From an uncultured Lachnospiraceae bacterium (lineage in GTDB: Bacteria > Bacillota > Clostridia > Lachnospirales > Lachnospiraceae), in NCBI GenBank assembly GCA_947594085.1, contig CANQEB010000184.1, forward strand, positions 1-5,343: a DNA stretch of 5,343 nucleotides, in the 5' to 3' direction. This document shows, in pieces, positions 1 to 5,103 of this stretch. A program made the translations under genes and the position numbers. The notes under the pieces were generated by a model. The model worked only from the letters and a program-made list of their open reading frames with translations. It made no database searches and was not told where the DNA came from. Position 1 is the first letter of the stretch. Each line of letters opens with the position of its first letter.

Positions 1-79
1 GAATCACGTGTGCCTGCTCTCGCGCTCACTCTATGGGCTCAAGCAGGCTCCTCGTGCTTGGTACCAGCGGATCGCTGCG
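1..79 (+). mobile_element. Fragment of plant Ty1/copia retrotransposon reverse transcriptase (foreign to the rest of the window)
   Basis: Read in the frame beginning at base 2, this stretch gives N-H-V-C-L-L-S-R, then SLYGLKQAPRAWYQRIAA. The block SLYGLKQAPRAWY is a hallmark of the reverse transcriptase domain of Ty1/copia (Pseudoviridae) retrotransposons, and the flanking NHVCLLSR and QRIAA also fit plant copia polyproteins. After the two alanines (about base 79) the frame reads T-P-I-C-L-L-Y-G, which no longer resembles the family, so only about 26 codons are present. There is no start codon, terminal repeat or other retroelement domain, so this is an internal scrap and not a functional gene. 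GC-rich codons would suit a grass element, but the species is a guess. It lies antisense to the end of the bacterial reading frame and most likely reached the contig by chimeric joining. Confidence 0.88.
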
Positions 80-3000
80 ACTCCGATTTGTCTCCTTTAT
101 GGCTGCAGAAAGTTACGAAGGTATCCGTCTCCCTTTCCACAGGATCCCCATAGCGATCCTGCTCTATCTCCGCGCGAATATGTACTCTGCCGAAATTGAC
201 GTACCCCGACGGGTTTTTCACCGTCACATCGTCTATTTCTAGACCTCTCATGCTCCCGCGCTCTTCGCAGAAGTATTCCGCCTCAACTTCTTCCTCGCCG
301 TTCGGTCCATGCAAGATCATCTTAGGAACTATCGTGATCGTTCCGTTCTCTGCCGCGTTATATTGCTCCTCTGCCTGCAGCTCGTAGTAATGATCACTCA
401 CCCAGAAGTCCCTTCCGTCTTCTAATATAATGTCATCTCCGTCATCGACCGCGATCACAGCGGTCACATTCAGGTATGCCGAGCCGTATTCCTTTGCCGT
501 CAGCCGCCCGGATTTCGGAAGCTCCTCAAAGCATTCCGCTCCATAGTCAAAGCTGAATTTCAGCTCATAGCTGTTCTGCCCGAGGACAGTCTCAGTGGTC
601 ACAACATTTCCTTTGTTGTCTATCGATCTGTCCGACCGGATGATCCGGATCTGAAGATCTCTCGATTCCCCCGGAAGCATCTCATATGTGCCCGGATTCG
701 GCTCGATCTCCATCCAATACTCTACCAGCGTCTCAGTCTCATCTGTCACAGTGACGTGAATGTCAAACGACTGTGTCTTGTAAGCTGTGCCCTCAAATTC
801 TTCTTCGTCTGTCTCCATCCATATCGTAAGCGTGGTGTCTCCCGGATTCAACGGCTTGATGAAGCAGCTGCCGTCGTCATACACTTCGGAAAAAACCACA
901 TTCTGCTCGGAATTATCCGGCTCGATGCCCGTGATCCTGTAGGATATCGCCCTTTCTCCATGCGGGTAAACCGCGTTGCTCAGATAGCCAACCATGTCGC
1001 CGAAGCCAAATCCGTCGTTCTCGTTCGGAAGCAGCGTGTAGTCATACTTAGACGTCTCCTCGAAGTATACGCTCGGATCCTTCACGGTCACAAATACTTC
1101 GACGGAATGCTTCTCTGCATCATCCCTTACGCAGGAAACCGTCAGGGTCAGAGCATCGTCCTGAATTTCCCCCGAGTCCGTATAGACCTGATTGCACCAT
1201 TCTTTCAGTTTAGCTCCGTTCAGCGTGATCGTTCTGCTTTCTTTGTCAAAGCTGAACGCGCCCTCCGGCAGCTCCGTTGTGATACCATCATCATCATCCT
1301 TCGGCTTCAGGTCGGCTTCCAGAGAGCATCCGCTCTCGTCGAACCCTTCAGGCACTTCTACCCTGATCTCATTGTTCTCTTCATCAGAGAATACCCATGT
1401 CTTCCTGTTATCCCAGTCGCGCACTCCGTTGAGCCACGTATCGTTCAAATCGAATGCATGGAAATGCCACTCGGATGAAATCTCCGGTTCTTCATCTCCA
1501 TTATCGTTCATGACGGTCGCGTAGAAGCGAAAGCTTGTGTCGTCGCTCGTCGATTTCGTGATGGTATAGGAGCCGTCGTCATTCTCGTCTATATGGATCA
1601 CGTCTTCATTATCCACCTCATAGCGGCAACGGACAATCTCTATTTCTTCATCTCCTCGCATCACTACCGGGCGGATCGTGATGCTGTCGCCCTCCAGCAG
1701 CCACTGTTCAAAATCATCCGGTAATTCTTTACCGTTAAAAATCTTATAGTTGCTGATATTGATCCAGCGCTCCTGCGTGTCGACCGGGTTATCCATGTCT
1801 TCGCCGACAAACGCCTCCACCCGGAGAAGGACATTGCCTTCCTGCTCTCCCGCGGTCACTGTACAGTTCTCGCCTGTGAGCTCCGTCACTCCGGGTTCTC
1901 CCGCGCCGGACGAAAGGAGCGCATCCGCGTCGCTCTGGTCCGTGTCCACGGACCATTTGATGGTCACATCCTCCGGAGCCTGCCCTTCGTCTGTGTTCCG
2001 GTAATCCAGCCGCGCCGACAGATCCAGCGATTCACCCGGTTGAAGCCTCCAGTTCGCATCGGAGACCCAGAGGTCGTAGCGCTCTCCGGCAACGACAAGC
2101 GTGAATTCTTCCTGTTCTTCCTCTTTGCTGTAGCCGTTCAGGTACTTGACGACGACGTCCGCGACGCACGGGTTGCGCAGGTTGAAGCTCCAGAACGGAT
2201 TGCCCTCGTCGTCGGTCTCCCGGCTGACCTCAACGGCCAGCTCCGGCCCTTCCTTAACCTTGCAGCTGACATCCAGCACAGTCAGATCAAAATATTCTTC
2301 CTCCGGATAGTCGCCGTTCTCCACCCGCAGATTTCCCGTGCTGCTGATCCCAAAGGGCTCATAAGGCATAAGCATGTATTGTCCGTCCGTGCGCCGCCAG
2401 TCATAATAGTTAAACCACGCATCCATCACAGGTCTGCGGATGTTGATCCAGATTTCAAGCCCGTCGACAAGCACGATTCCCTTACGGGAAACCGTTGCCT
2501 TTACAACGATATCCGTATCGATCCGATCCGCGAAATCCTTGCCGTTCAGCTCAGCGATGCCGTCCGTAAATTTGTCAAGATTAACATCTTCCAGCGGAAT
2601 AAAGCTGCCATCCTCGTCATAGCCTGAACCGACCTCCCACTTGACATCATATCCTTCTGGAAGATAGTCCTCGTTCAGATACAGCATGAGCAGATCATTC
2701 TCGGTATACAAATGGTATCTTTCTTCCTTATTTTTATCGGCCGGAACAATCTGCGTATCATAGCCCCGGCTGTTGATCCAAAAATACAGCTTTTCGTCAA
2801 TATACGGATGGTATTTCTCATCCGGCTCACCAGTATAATAAAGCCAGAATTCCACTTCGGAATCACCCGTTGAGATCTTTTTGAGGGTAAAGGACATGCC
2901 CGGCGTGTATGGCTGATCGTCTGTATATCCCGAATTTTCGTCACCCAGCAAATTGCCCTCATTGTCTTTGATCTCAAGCGTATCCGGGTTCCAGTTCATT

Positions 3001-4901
3001 CCATACACGTACCCCGCGAGAACCTCGTCCGGCACCGGAGTCCCCTCCGGGTGCTCGCTGTCGTAGGAATACACCACCGGCGTGACCGTCTGCTCATCGC
3101 CCGGCAGCAGCTCAGAGATCTTCTCAAAGCTGGTAGCTCCATCGACTACTTCCTTCATCAGAATTCTGTAGTTTGTCGCGTTGATCCATACATCCTGGGA
3201 AGCTTCATCGTACTTTGTACCGTCGACCAGCACCTCCGCCTTGACACGCAGATGTCCCTCGCTCACGGCGGTCAGCGCGAGGCTGCTGCCCTCTTTCGAG
3301 ATCTTCGCGCAGCTCTCGGGGCTTTCATCGCAGTATTCCCACGTCCAGTCGACCGTCGCTTCCTCCGGGTCATCCACATGATCCATGTTCTCAATTTCCG
3401 AATTGTAAAAGTCCTTCCAGGTATTCGCGTTCAGCGTCATCGTGGACCCCGGAACCATTGTATACGATCCGGTATCTGACCAAAAATCGATATAATATGC
3501 TTCCTCATTTACTGTGATGGCAAACGTCTCCTGACACGTCACGCCCTCACGCACGGTGTAGGTCAAAGTGACATTCGCCGAGCCCGGACTGACCGCGTAA
3601 AGGCGGCAGAACGGCGGATCCTCTTCCTCCTCGTCCGGTTTAATGACCTCTATAACCTTATTGTTGTCCGACGCCACAGCGGTAATCTCCGCATCGCCCC
3701 ACTCGTTATCCAGATTGGCCGCGTCCTGAATGTGGCACCCTTCCTGCATAGCTATATCGTAATACTGTCCGCGCGCCATCTGGAACAATCTGTTCTGCAG
3801 CTCGTAGGCCGGCGTGCGCAGACCAACCGAGAGGATACCCCCTATCGCCTGCGTATCGCCTTCGCCGCTTTTGTATTCCACCGTCGCGAAGATCCAGCAG
3901 CTCGTGAAGCTGCTGGGCTGGGTCGACCCCGGATCCGAATCGTCTGTCGGATACCAGCCGCGGCCATCCTCGTACCATTCCACACCCTCCGTCTCATCCG
4001 CCATCTTTTTCAGGATGTCTCCGGACAGCGTAACCGTGTGGTTTTCCTCATCAATCGCCATACCGGAATCAATGAGATCCTTTCGCTCGTTTTCCATGTC
4101 AACCCAGGCGATCTCCCAGGTCACCTTCTGTATTTCCGCGTCTCCGGGAAGCATCTCCAGATTCGGCGCGAGCGTTACGCTGTCCTCCTCCGTGTACAGC
4201 CAGGTCCATCCGTCCTCGCGCAGATAACTGCTTCCATCGTCAGCCGCAATGATGTCGATCCATCCCGGATCTTCAGCCGGGTCAGCATCGTCCAGGCCCG
4301 GATCTCCGACTTCCTCCATGTCATCCACGGTGATCAGGCCGTTCTCCGTATCCAGGCTGATCGTGCCCGGCAGATCCTCTGTGTCCTGTTGCTCCGCCAC
4401 GAGCGCCTCATCCTCGTCGAGCACCGCTTCCGGCTCTGCGTCCTCAGGCAGAACAGCGTCCTGTGCGTCCATCATCTCCGGAGTCTGCGCATCCTCTGTA
4501 TCCGTCGGCGCCTGTTCCTCTGCCGGGGCCTGCACATCCTCTGTATCCGCAGACGCCTGCTCCTCAACCGAAGCCTGCGCACCCTCTGTATTTGCAGACA
4601 CCGCCTCTGTGGGAGCTGCCTCCTGCTCCTGCGGTTCCGCCATCGTTTCTGTCGGGGCTTCCGCTGTCTCTGCGGGAACTGCCTCCTGCTCCTGCGGCTC
4701 TGCTGTCTCTTCCGCCGGGGCGGCCTGCGTCTCCGCTGAATCCGCCTCTGCAGACTCCGCAGACGCATCCGGTATGGCCTCAGCCGCCTCGATCTCCGTC
4801 TGCACGCCCGTCTCTTCCGCAAACGCCGTCAGGGCACTCCCGGAAATCTGGCCGGCAAACATTGTCAGCGCCATAAACAACGCCAAACATCTCTTTTTCA
4901 T
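39..4901 (-). CDS. Giant secreted acidic Ig-like repeat surface protein, 3'-truncated by a chimeric join
   Basis: The frame runs 1620 codons from ATG at 4901, but residues after about 1603 (bases below about 95) read antisense through the plant fragment and are artificial. The stop at 39-41 is therefore not the real one. Residues 1-28 are a signal peptide. Residues 29 to about 210 form an Ala/Glu/Gln/Pro/Asp-rich stalk with short repeats. From about 214 onward are beta-rich segments of roughly 100-140 residues. They carry recurring landmarks: (L/V)PG(D/E/S) near segment starts, and WIN-x-x-x-Y or WVSD-x-x-Y at boundaries (572, 708, 818, 945, 1046, 1500). Some, such as 403-465 (ITAVASDNNKVIEVI followed later by AVSPGSANVTLTY), resemble bacterial Ig-like (BIG_2-type) domains. 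I see no enzyme motif. The likely role is an extracellular adhesin or surface/structural protein. An LPXTG, SLH or other anchor would lie in the missing part. The start is supported by a strong ribosome binding site. It is divergent from the helix-turn-helix gene on the right. Confidence 0.85.
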   Translation of the reverse strand: MKKRCLALFMALTMFAGQISGSALTAFAEETGVQTEIEAAEAIPDASAESAEADSAETQAAPAEETAEPQEQEAVPAETAEAPTETMAEPQEQEAAPTEAVSANTEGAQASVEEQASADTEDVQAPAEEQAPTDTEDAQTPEMMDAQDAVLPEDAEPEAVLDEDEALVAEQQDTEDLPGTISLDTENGLITVDDMEEVGDPGLDDADPAEDPGWIDIIAADDGSSYLREDGWTWLYTEEDSVTLAPNLEMLPGDAEIQKVTWEIAWVDMENERKDLIDSGMAIDEENHTVTLSGDILKKMADETEGVEWYEDGRGWYPTDDSDPGSTQPSSFTSCWIFATVEYKSGEGDTQAIGGILSVGLRTPAYELQNRLFQMARGQYYDIAMQEGCHIQDAANLDNEWGDAEITAVASDNNKVIEVIKPDEEEEDPPFCRLYAVSPGSANVTLTYTVREGVTCQETFAITVNEEAYYIDFWSDTGSYTMVPGSTMTLNANTWKDFYNSEIENMDHVDDPEEATVDWTWEYCDESPESCAKISKEGSSLALTAVSEGHLRVKAEVLVDGTKYDEASQDVWINATNYRILMKEVVDGATSFEKISELLPGDEQTVTPVVYSYDSEHPEGTPVPDEVLAGYVYGMNWNPDTLEIKDNEGNLLGDENSGYTDDQPYTPGMSFTLKKISTGDSEVEFWLYYTGEPDEKYHPYIDEKLYFWINSRGYDTQIVPADKNKEERYHLYTENDLLMLYLNEDYLPEGYDVKWEVGSGYDEDGSFIPLEDVNLDKFTDGIAELNGKDFADRIDTDIVVKATVSRKGIVLVDGLEIWINIRRPVMDAWFNYYDWRRTDGQYMLMPYEPFGISSTGNLRVENGDYPEEEYFDLTVLDVSCKVKEGPELAVEVSRETDDEGNPFWSFNLRNPCVADVVVKYLNGYSKEEEQEEFTLVVAGERYDLWVSDANWRLQPGESLDLSARLDYRNTDEGQAPEDVTIKWSVDTDQSDADALLSSGAGEPGVTELTGENCTVTAGEQEGNVLLRVEAFVGEDMDNPVDTQERWINISNYKIFNGKELPDDFEQWLLEGDSITIRPVVMRGDEEIEIVRCRYEVDNEDVIHIDENDDGSYTITKSTSDDTSFRFYATVMNDNGDEEPEISSEWHFHAFDLNDTWLNGVRDWDNRKTWVFSDEENNEIRVEVPEGFDESGCSLEADLKPKDDDDGITTELPEGAFSFDKESRTITLNGAKLKEWCNQVYTDSGEIQDDALTLTVSCVRDDAEKHSVEVFVTVKDPSVYFEETSKYDYTLLPNENDGFGFGDMVGYLSNAVYPHGERAISYRITGIEPDNSEQNVVFSEVYDDGSCFIKPLNPGDTTLTIWMETDEEEFEGTAYKTQSFDIHVTVTDETETLVEYWMEIEPNPGTYEMLPGESRDLQIRIIRSDRSIDNKGNVVTTETVLGQNSYELKFSFDYGAECFEELPKSGRLTAKEYGSAYLNVTAVIAVDDGDDIILEDGRDFWVSDHYYELQAEEQYNAAENGTITIVPKMILHGPNGEEEVEAEYFCEERGSMRGLEIDDVTVKNPSGYVNFGRVHIRAEIEQDRYGDPVERETDTFVTFCSHKGDKSESQRSAGTKHEEPA
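80..95. other. Probable chimeric junction between plant and bacterial DNA
   Basis: Copia resemblance stops at about base 79 on the + strand. On the minus strand, the repeat pattern of the giant bacterial protein can still be followed to about residue 1602-1603 (bases 93-98), where TFVTFCSHKG occupies the place of LYFWINSRGY at the end of an earlier repeat (704-714). The join must therefore lie near 80-95. A GATC at 70-73 is close by and would suit a restriction-cloning junction, but copia-like residues seem to continue past it. The exact base cannot be fixed without aligning both sources. Confidence 0.7.
96..1454 (-). repeat. Super-repeat unit 3 (domains A3-B3-C3-D3) of the giant surface protein
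   Basis: Residues about 1150-1602. Proposed limits are A3 1150-1272, B3 1273-1393, C3 1394-1500 and D3 1501-1602. Landmarks are TITLNGAKLKEW (1224-1235) in A; IKPLNPGDTTLTIW (1348-1361) in B; YEMLPGESRDLQI (1406-1418) in C; FWVSDHYYEL (1499-1508) at the C/D boundary; and AAENGTITIVPKM (1516-1528) in D. Offsets from unit 2 are about 442-455 residues. D3 ends near TFVTFCSHKG, where a fourth A domain would be expected if the pattern continued, but the plant join interrupts the sequence here. Confidence 0.62.
1455..2768 (-). repeat. Super-repeat unit 2 (domains A2-B2-C2-D2) of the giant surface protein
   Basis: Residues about 712-1149. Proposed limits are A2 712-820, B2 821-940, C2 941-1048 and D2 1049-1149. 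Matching landmarks are IAELNGKDFADRI (782-794) in A; FNLRNPCVADVVVKY (906-920) in B; YDLWVSDANWRLQPGESLDL (942-961) across the B/C boundary; RWINISNYKI (1045-1054) at the C/D boundary; and LLEGDSITIRPVV (1068-1080) in D. Landmark offsets from unit 1 are about 470-493 residues and nearly constant across the four domain types, as expected for duplication of a whole block. Confidence 0.65.
2769..4262 (-). repeat. Super-repeat unit 1 (domains A1-B1-C1-D1) of the giant surface protein
   Basis: Residues about 214-711. Proposed limits are A1 214-362, B1 363-466, C1 467-573 and D1 574-711. Landmarks shared with the other units are: in A, TVTLSGDILKKM (289-300); in B, LYAVSPGSANVTLTY (434-448), which looks like the end of a BIG_2-type Ig domain; at the B/C boundary, YYIDFWSDTGSYTMVPG, with TMVPGSTMTL at 481-490; at the C/D boundary, VWINATNYRI (571-580); in D, LLPGDEQTVTPVV (598-610), ending with FWINSRG (707-713). 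A1 is longer than the other A domains because of an insert near 305-330 rich in Gly, Asp and Ser. The domain limits are by eye and approximate. Confidence 0.65.
4482..4590 (-). repeat. 45-bp tandem repeat (three imperfect copies) in the acidic stalk
   Basis: A 17-base block, CCTGCRCAYCCTCTGTA with small changes, recurs at 4484-4500, 4529-4545 and 4574-4590, exactly 45 bases apart on the + strand. In the protein this is a 15-residue repeat around residues 104-142, with units like SVEEQASADTEDVQA and PAEEQAPTDTEDAQT. In-frame tandem copies of this kind in a stalk region may expand and contract by slippage or recombination and so alter stalk length. Confidence 0.85.
4617..4697 (-). repeat. 63-bp direct repeat (two copies) in the acidic stalk
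   Basis: The 18-base string TGCCTCCTGCTCCTGCGG occurs exactly at 4617-4634 and again at 4680-4697, a 63-base period. It encodes the paired motifs AEPQEQEAVPAE (residues 67-78) and AEPQEQEAAPTE (residues 88-99). This is a second, separate short-repeat family in the stalk, nearer the signal peptide than the 45-bp family. Confidence 0.85.
4818..4901 (-). other. Sec signal peptide of the giant surface protein
   Basis: Residues 1-28 have a basic start (MKKR), a hydrophobic core (about residues 5-16, CLALFMALTMFA), and a small-residue end with T-A-F-A before E-E. Cleavage by signal peptidase I after Ala28 (A-x-A rule: A26-F27-A28) is predicted. There is no lipobox: the only cysteine, Cys5, lies too early. 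The protein is therefore exported, and not a lipoprotein. Confidence 0.9.
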
Positions 4902-4906
4902 AATTG

Positions 4907-4916
4907 CCTCTCCTTT
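4907..4916 (-). promoter_or_regulatory. Ribosome binding site of the giant surface protein gene
   Basis: The minus strand reads AAAGGAGAGG, then CAATT and ATG. GGAG lies 8 bases before the start codon, the usual Firmicute spacing. This fixes the start at 4901, which also gives a clean signal peptide. Confidence 0.9.
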
Positions 4917-4941
4917 CCACTTCCAAATTTACGCAATATAG

Positions 4942-4959
4942 TACATAATTGAATATGTA
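4942..4959. promoter_or_regulatory. TACATA-N6-TATGTA dyad in the leader of the giant gene
   Basis: TACATA at 4942-4947 and its perfect inverted copy TATGTA at 4954-4959 flank six bases. With a predicted transcription start near 4962, the dyad spans roughly +3 to +20 of the leftward transcript. It could be an operator where a dimeric repressor blocks the promoter. The six-base-pair AT-rich arms are too weak for a convincing terminator. No binding protein can be named. Confidence 0.4.
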
Positions 4960-4968
4960 TTTTGAAAA

Positions 4969-4977
4969 ATTATAGCA
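4969..4977 (-). promoter_or_regulatory. Extended -10 promoter of the giant surface protein gene
   Basis: The minus strand reads TGC followed by a perfect TATAAT (4974 down to 4969), the extended -10 form recognised by the housekeeping sigma factor. The -35 position at 17 bases (4992-4997, ACCAAA on the minus strand) is poor, so recognition would rely on the extended -10 and upstream A/T tracts, or on an activator. The predicted transcription start is near 4962, leaving a leader of about 60 bases. Confidence 0.7.
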
Positions 4978-4979
4978 AA

Positions 4980-5002
4980 GTGTCCTTTGCGTTTGGTGTC
5001 CT
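4980..5002. promoter_or_regulatory. Pair of GTGTCCT direct repeats overlapping the leftward promoter
   Basis: GTGTCCT occurs at 4980-4986 and 4996-5002, a 16-base period (about one and a half helical turns). The first copy sits in the spacer of the leftward promoter and the second over and just upstream of its weak -35 region. Direct heptamers so placed are typical of a regulator site, and a weak -35 would suit activator dependence. The divergent helix-turn-helix protein is one candidate, by position only. Confidence 0.4.
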
Positions 5003-5029
5003 AAAAAAAGACTTTTTTATAGTAAAAAA
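5003..5029. promoter_or_regulatory. Phased A/T tracts between the divergent promoters (possible shared UP element or bend)
   Basis: A7 (5003-5009), T6 (5013-5018) and A6 (5024-5029) have centres about 10 bases apart, the spacing that produces intrinsic DNA bending. Relative to the predicted starts, the tracts fall about -41 to -67 of the leftward promoter and -44 to -70 of the rightward one, so they could act as UP elements for both. The inner AAAAAAG-A-CTTTTTT palindrome has a one-base centre and cannot form a normal RNA hairpin. Confidence 0.45.
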
Positions 5030-5037
5030 CGAATAGT

Positions 5038-5066
5038 TTGATATTTAAATTTCCCCATGATACAAT
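5038..5066 (+). promoter_or_regulatory. Strong housekeeping promoter of the helix-turn-helix gene
   Basis: TTGATA (5038-5043) and TACAAT (5061-5066) each match the consensus at five of six positions and are separated by exactly 17 bases. TG-A precedes the -10, giving an extended -10 as well. The predicted transcription start is near 5073, about 31 bases before the TTG start codon. Just upstream lie the phased A/T tracts. Confidence 0.8.
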
Positions 5067-5089
5067 TTACTTACATATTTTTCCTGTTT

Positions 5090-5097
5090 GGAGGTGG
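5090..5097 (+). promoter_or_regulatory. Ribosome binding site that selects the TTG start of the helix-turn-helix gene
   Basis: GGAGGTGG is a near-perfect anti-16S match. Its GGAGG core ends 9 bases before TTG at 5104. No ATG or GTG lies in frame between the upstream stop (TAA at 5023) and this point. An in-frame TTG at 5038 overlaps the promoter and has no ribosome binding site, so 5104 is the best start. Confidence 0.8.
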
Positions 5098-5103
5098 ACC
5101 GTT

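Noticed and set aside
70..73. GATC as the exact cloning junction
   Set aside because: The copia-like residues seem to continue through I-A-A to about base 79, so the join is probably further right. GATC is common by chance.
8..199. Plus-strand open frame taken as a complete small gene
   Set aside because: Its first third is internal copia reverse transcriptase with no true start, and the rest is antisense to the bacterial gene past the join. It is a chimeric frame, not a gene.
756..1478. Plus-strand open frame of 240 codons
   Set aside because: It has no recognisable motif and no ribosome binding site, and lies opposite a continuous Ig-like coding region with clear repeat structure.
2675..2977. 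Minus-strand open frame of 100 codons
   Set aside because: It is a shifted frame inside the giant gene, with no start signal. The real frame here carries the D1 and A2 landmarks.
3732..4739. Long plus-strand open frame (335 codons) antisense to the giant gene
   Set aside because: It is very rich in Arg, Leu and His, with repetitive CLRRRLL-type runs, has no ribosome binding site, and mirrors the biased codons of the opposite strand.
4472..4822. Minus-strand Arg-rich open frame (116 codons) that looks like a basic nucleic-acid-binding peptide
   Set aside because: It is the shifted reading of GAR/GCN-rich stalk codons and lies wholly inside the real gene in another frame.
4249..4941. Plus-strand Ser/Ala/Cys-rich open frame opposite the stalk
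   Set aside because: It is the antisense reading of the Ala/Glu/Gln-rich repeats. It crosses the start and ribosome binding site of the real gene and lacks a credible start signal.
5004..5018. AAAAAAG-A-CTTTTTT as a transcription terminator
   Set aside because: The arms leave only a one-base loop and contain only one G-C pair each, and the site lies between two divergent promoters where no transcript ends.
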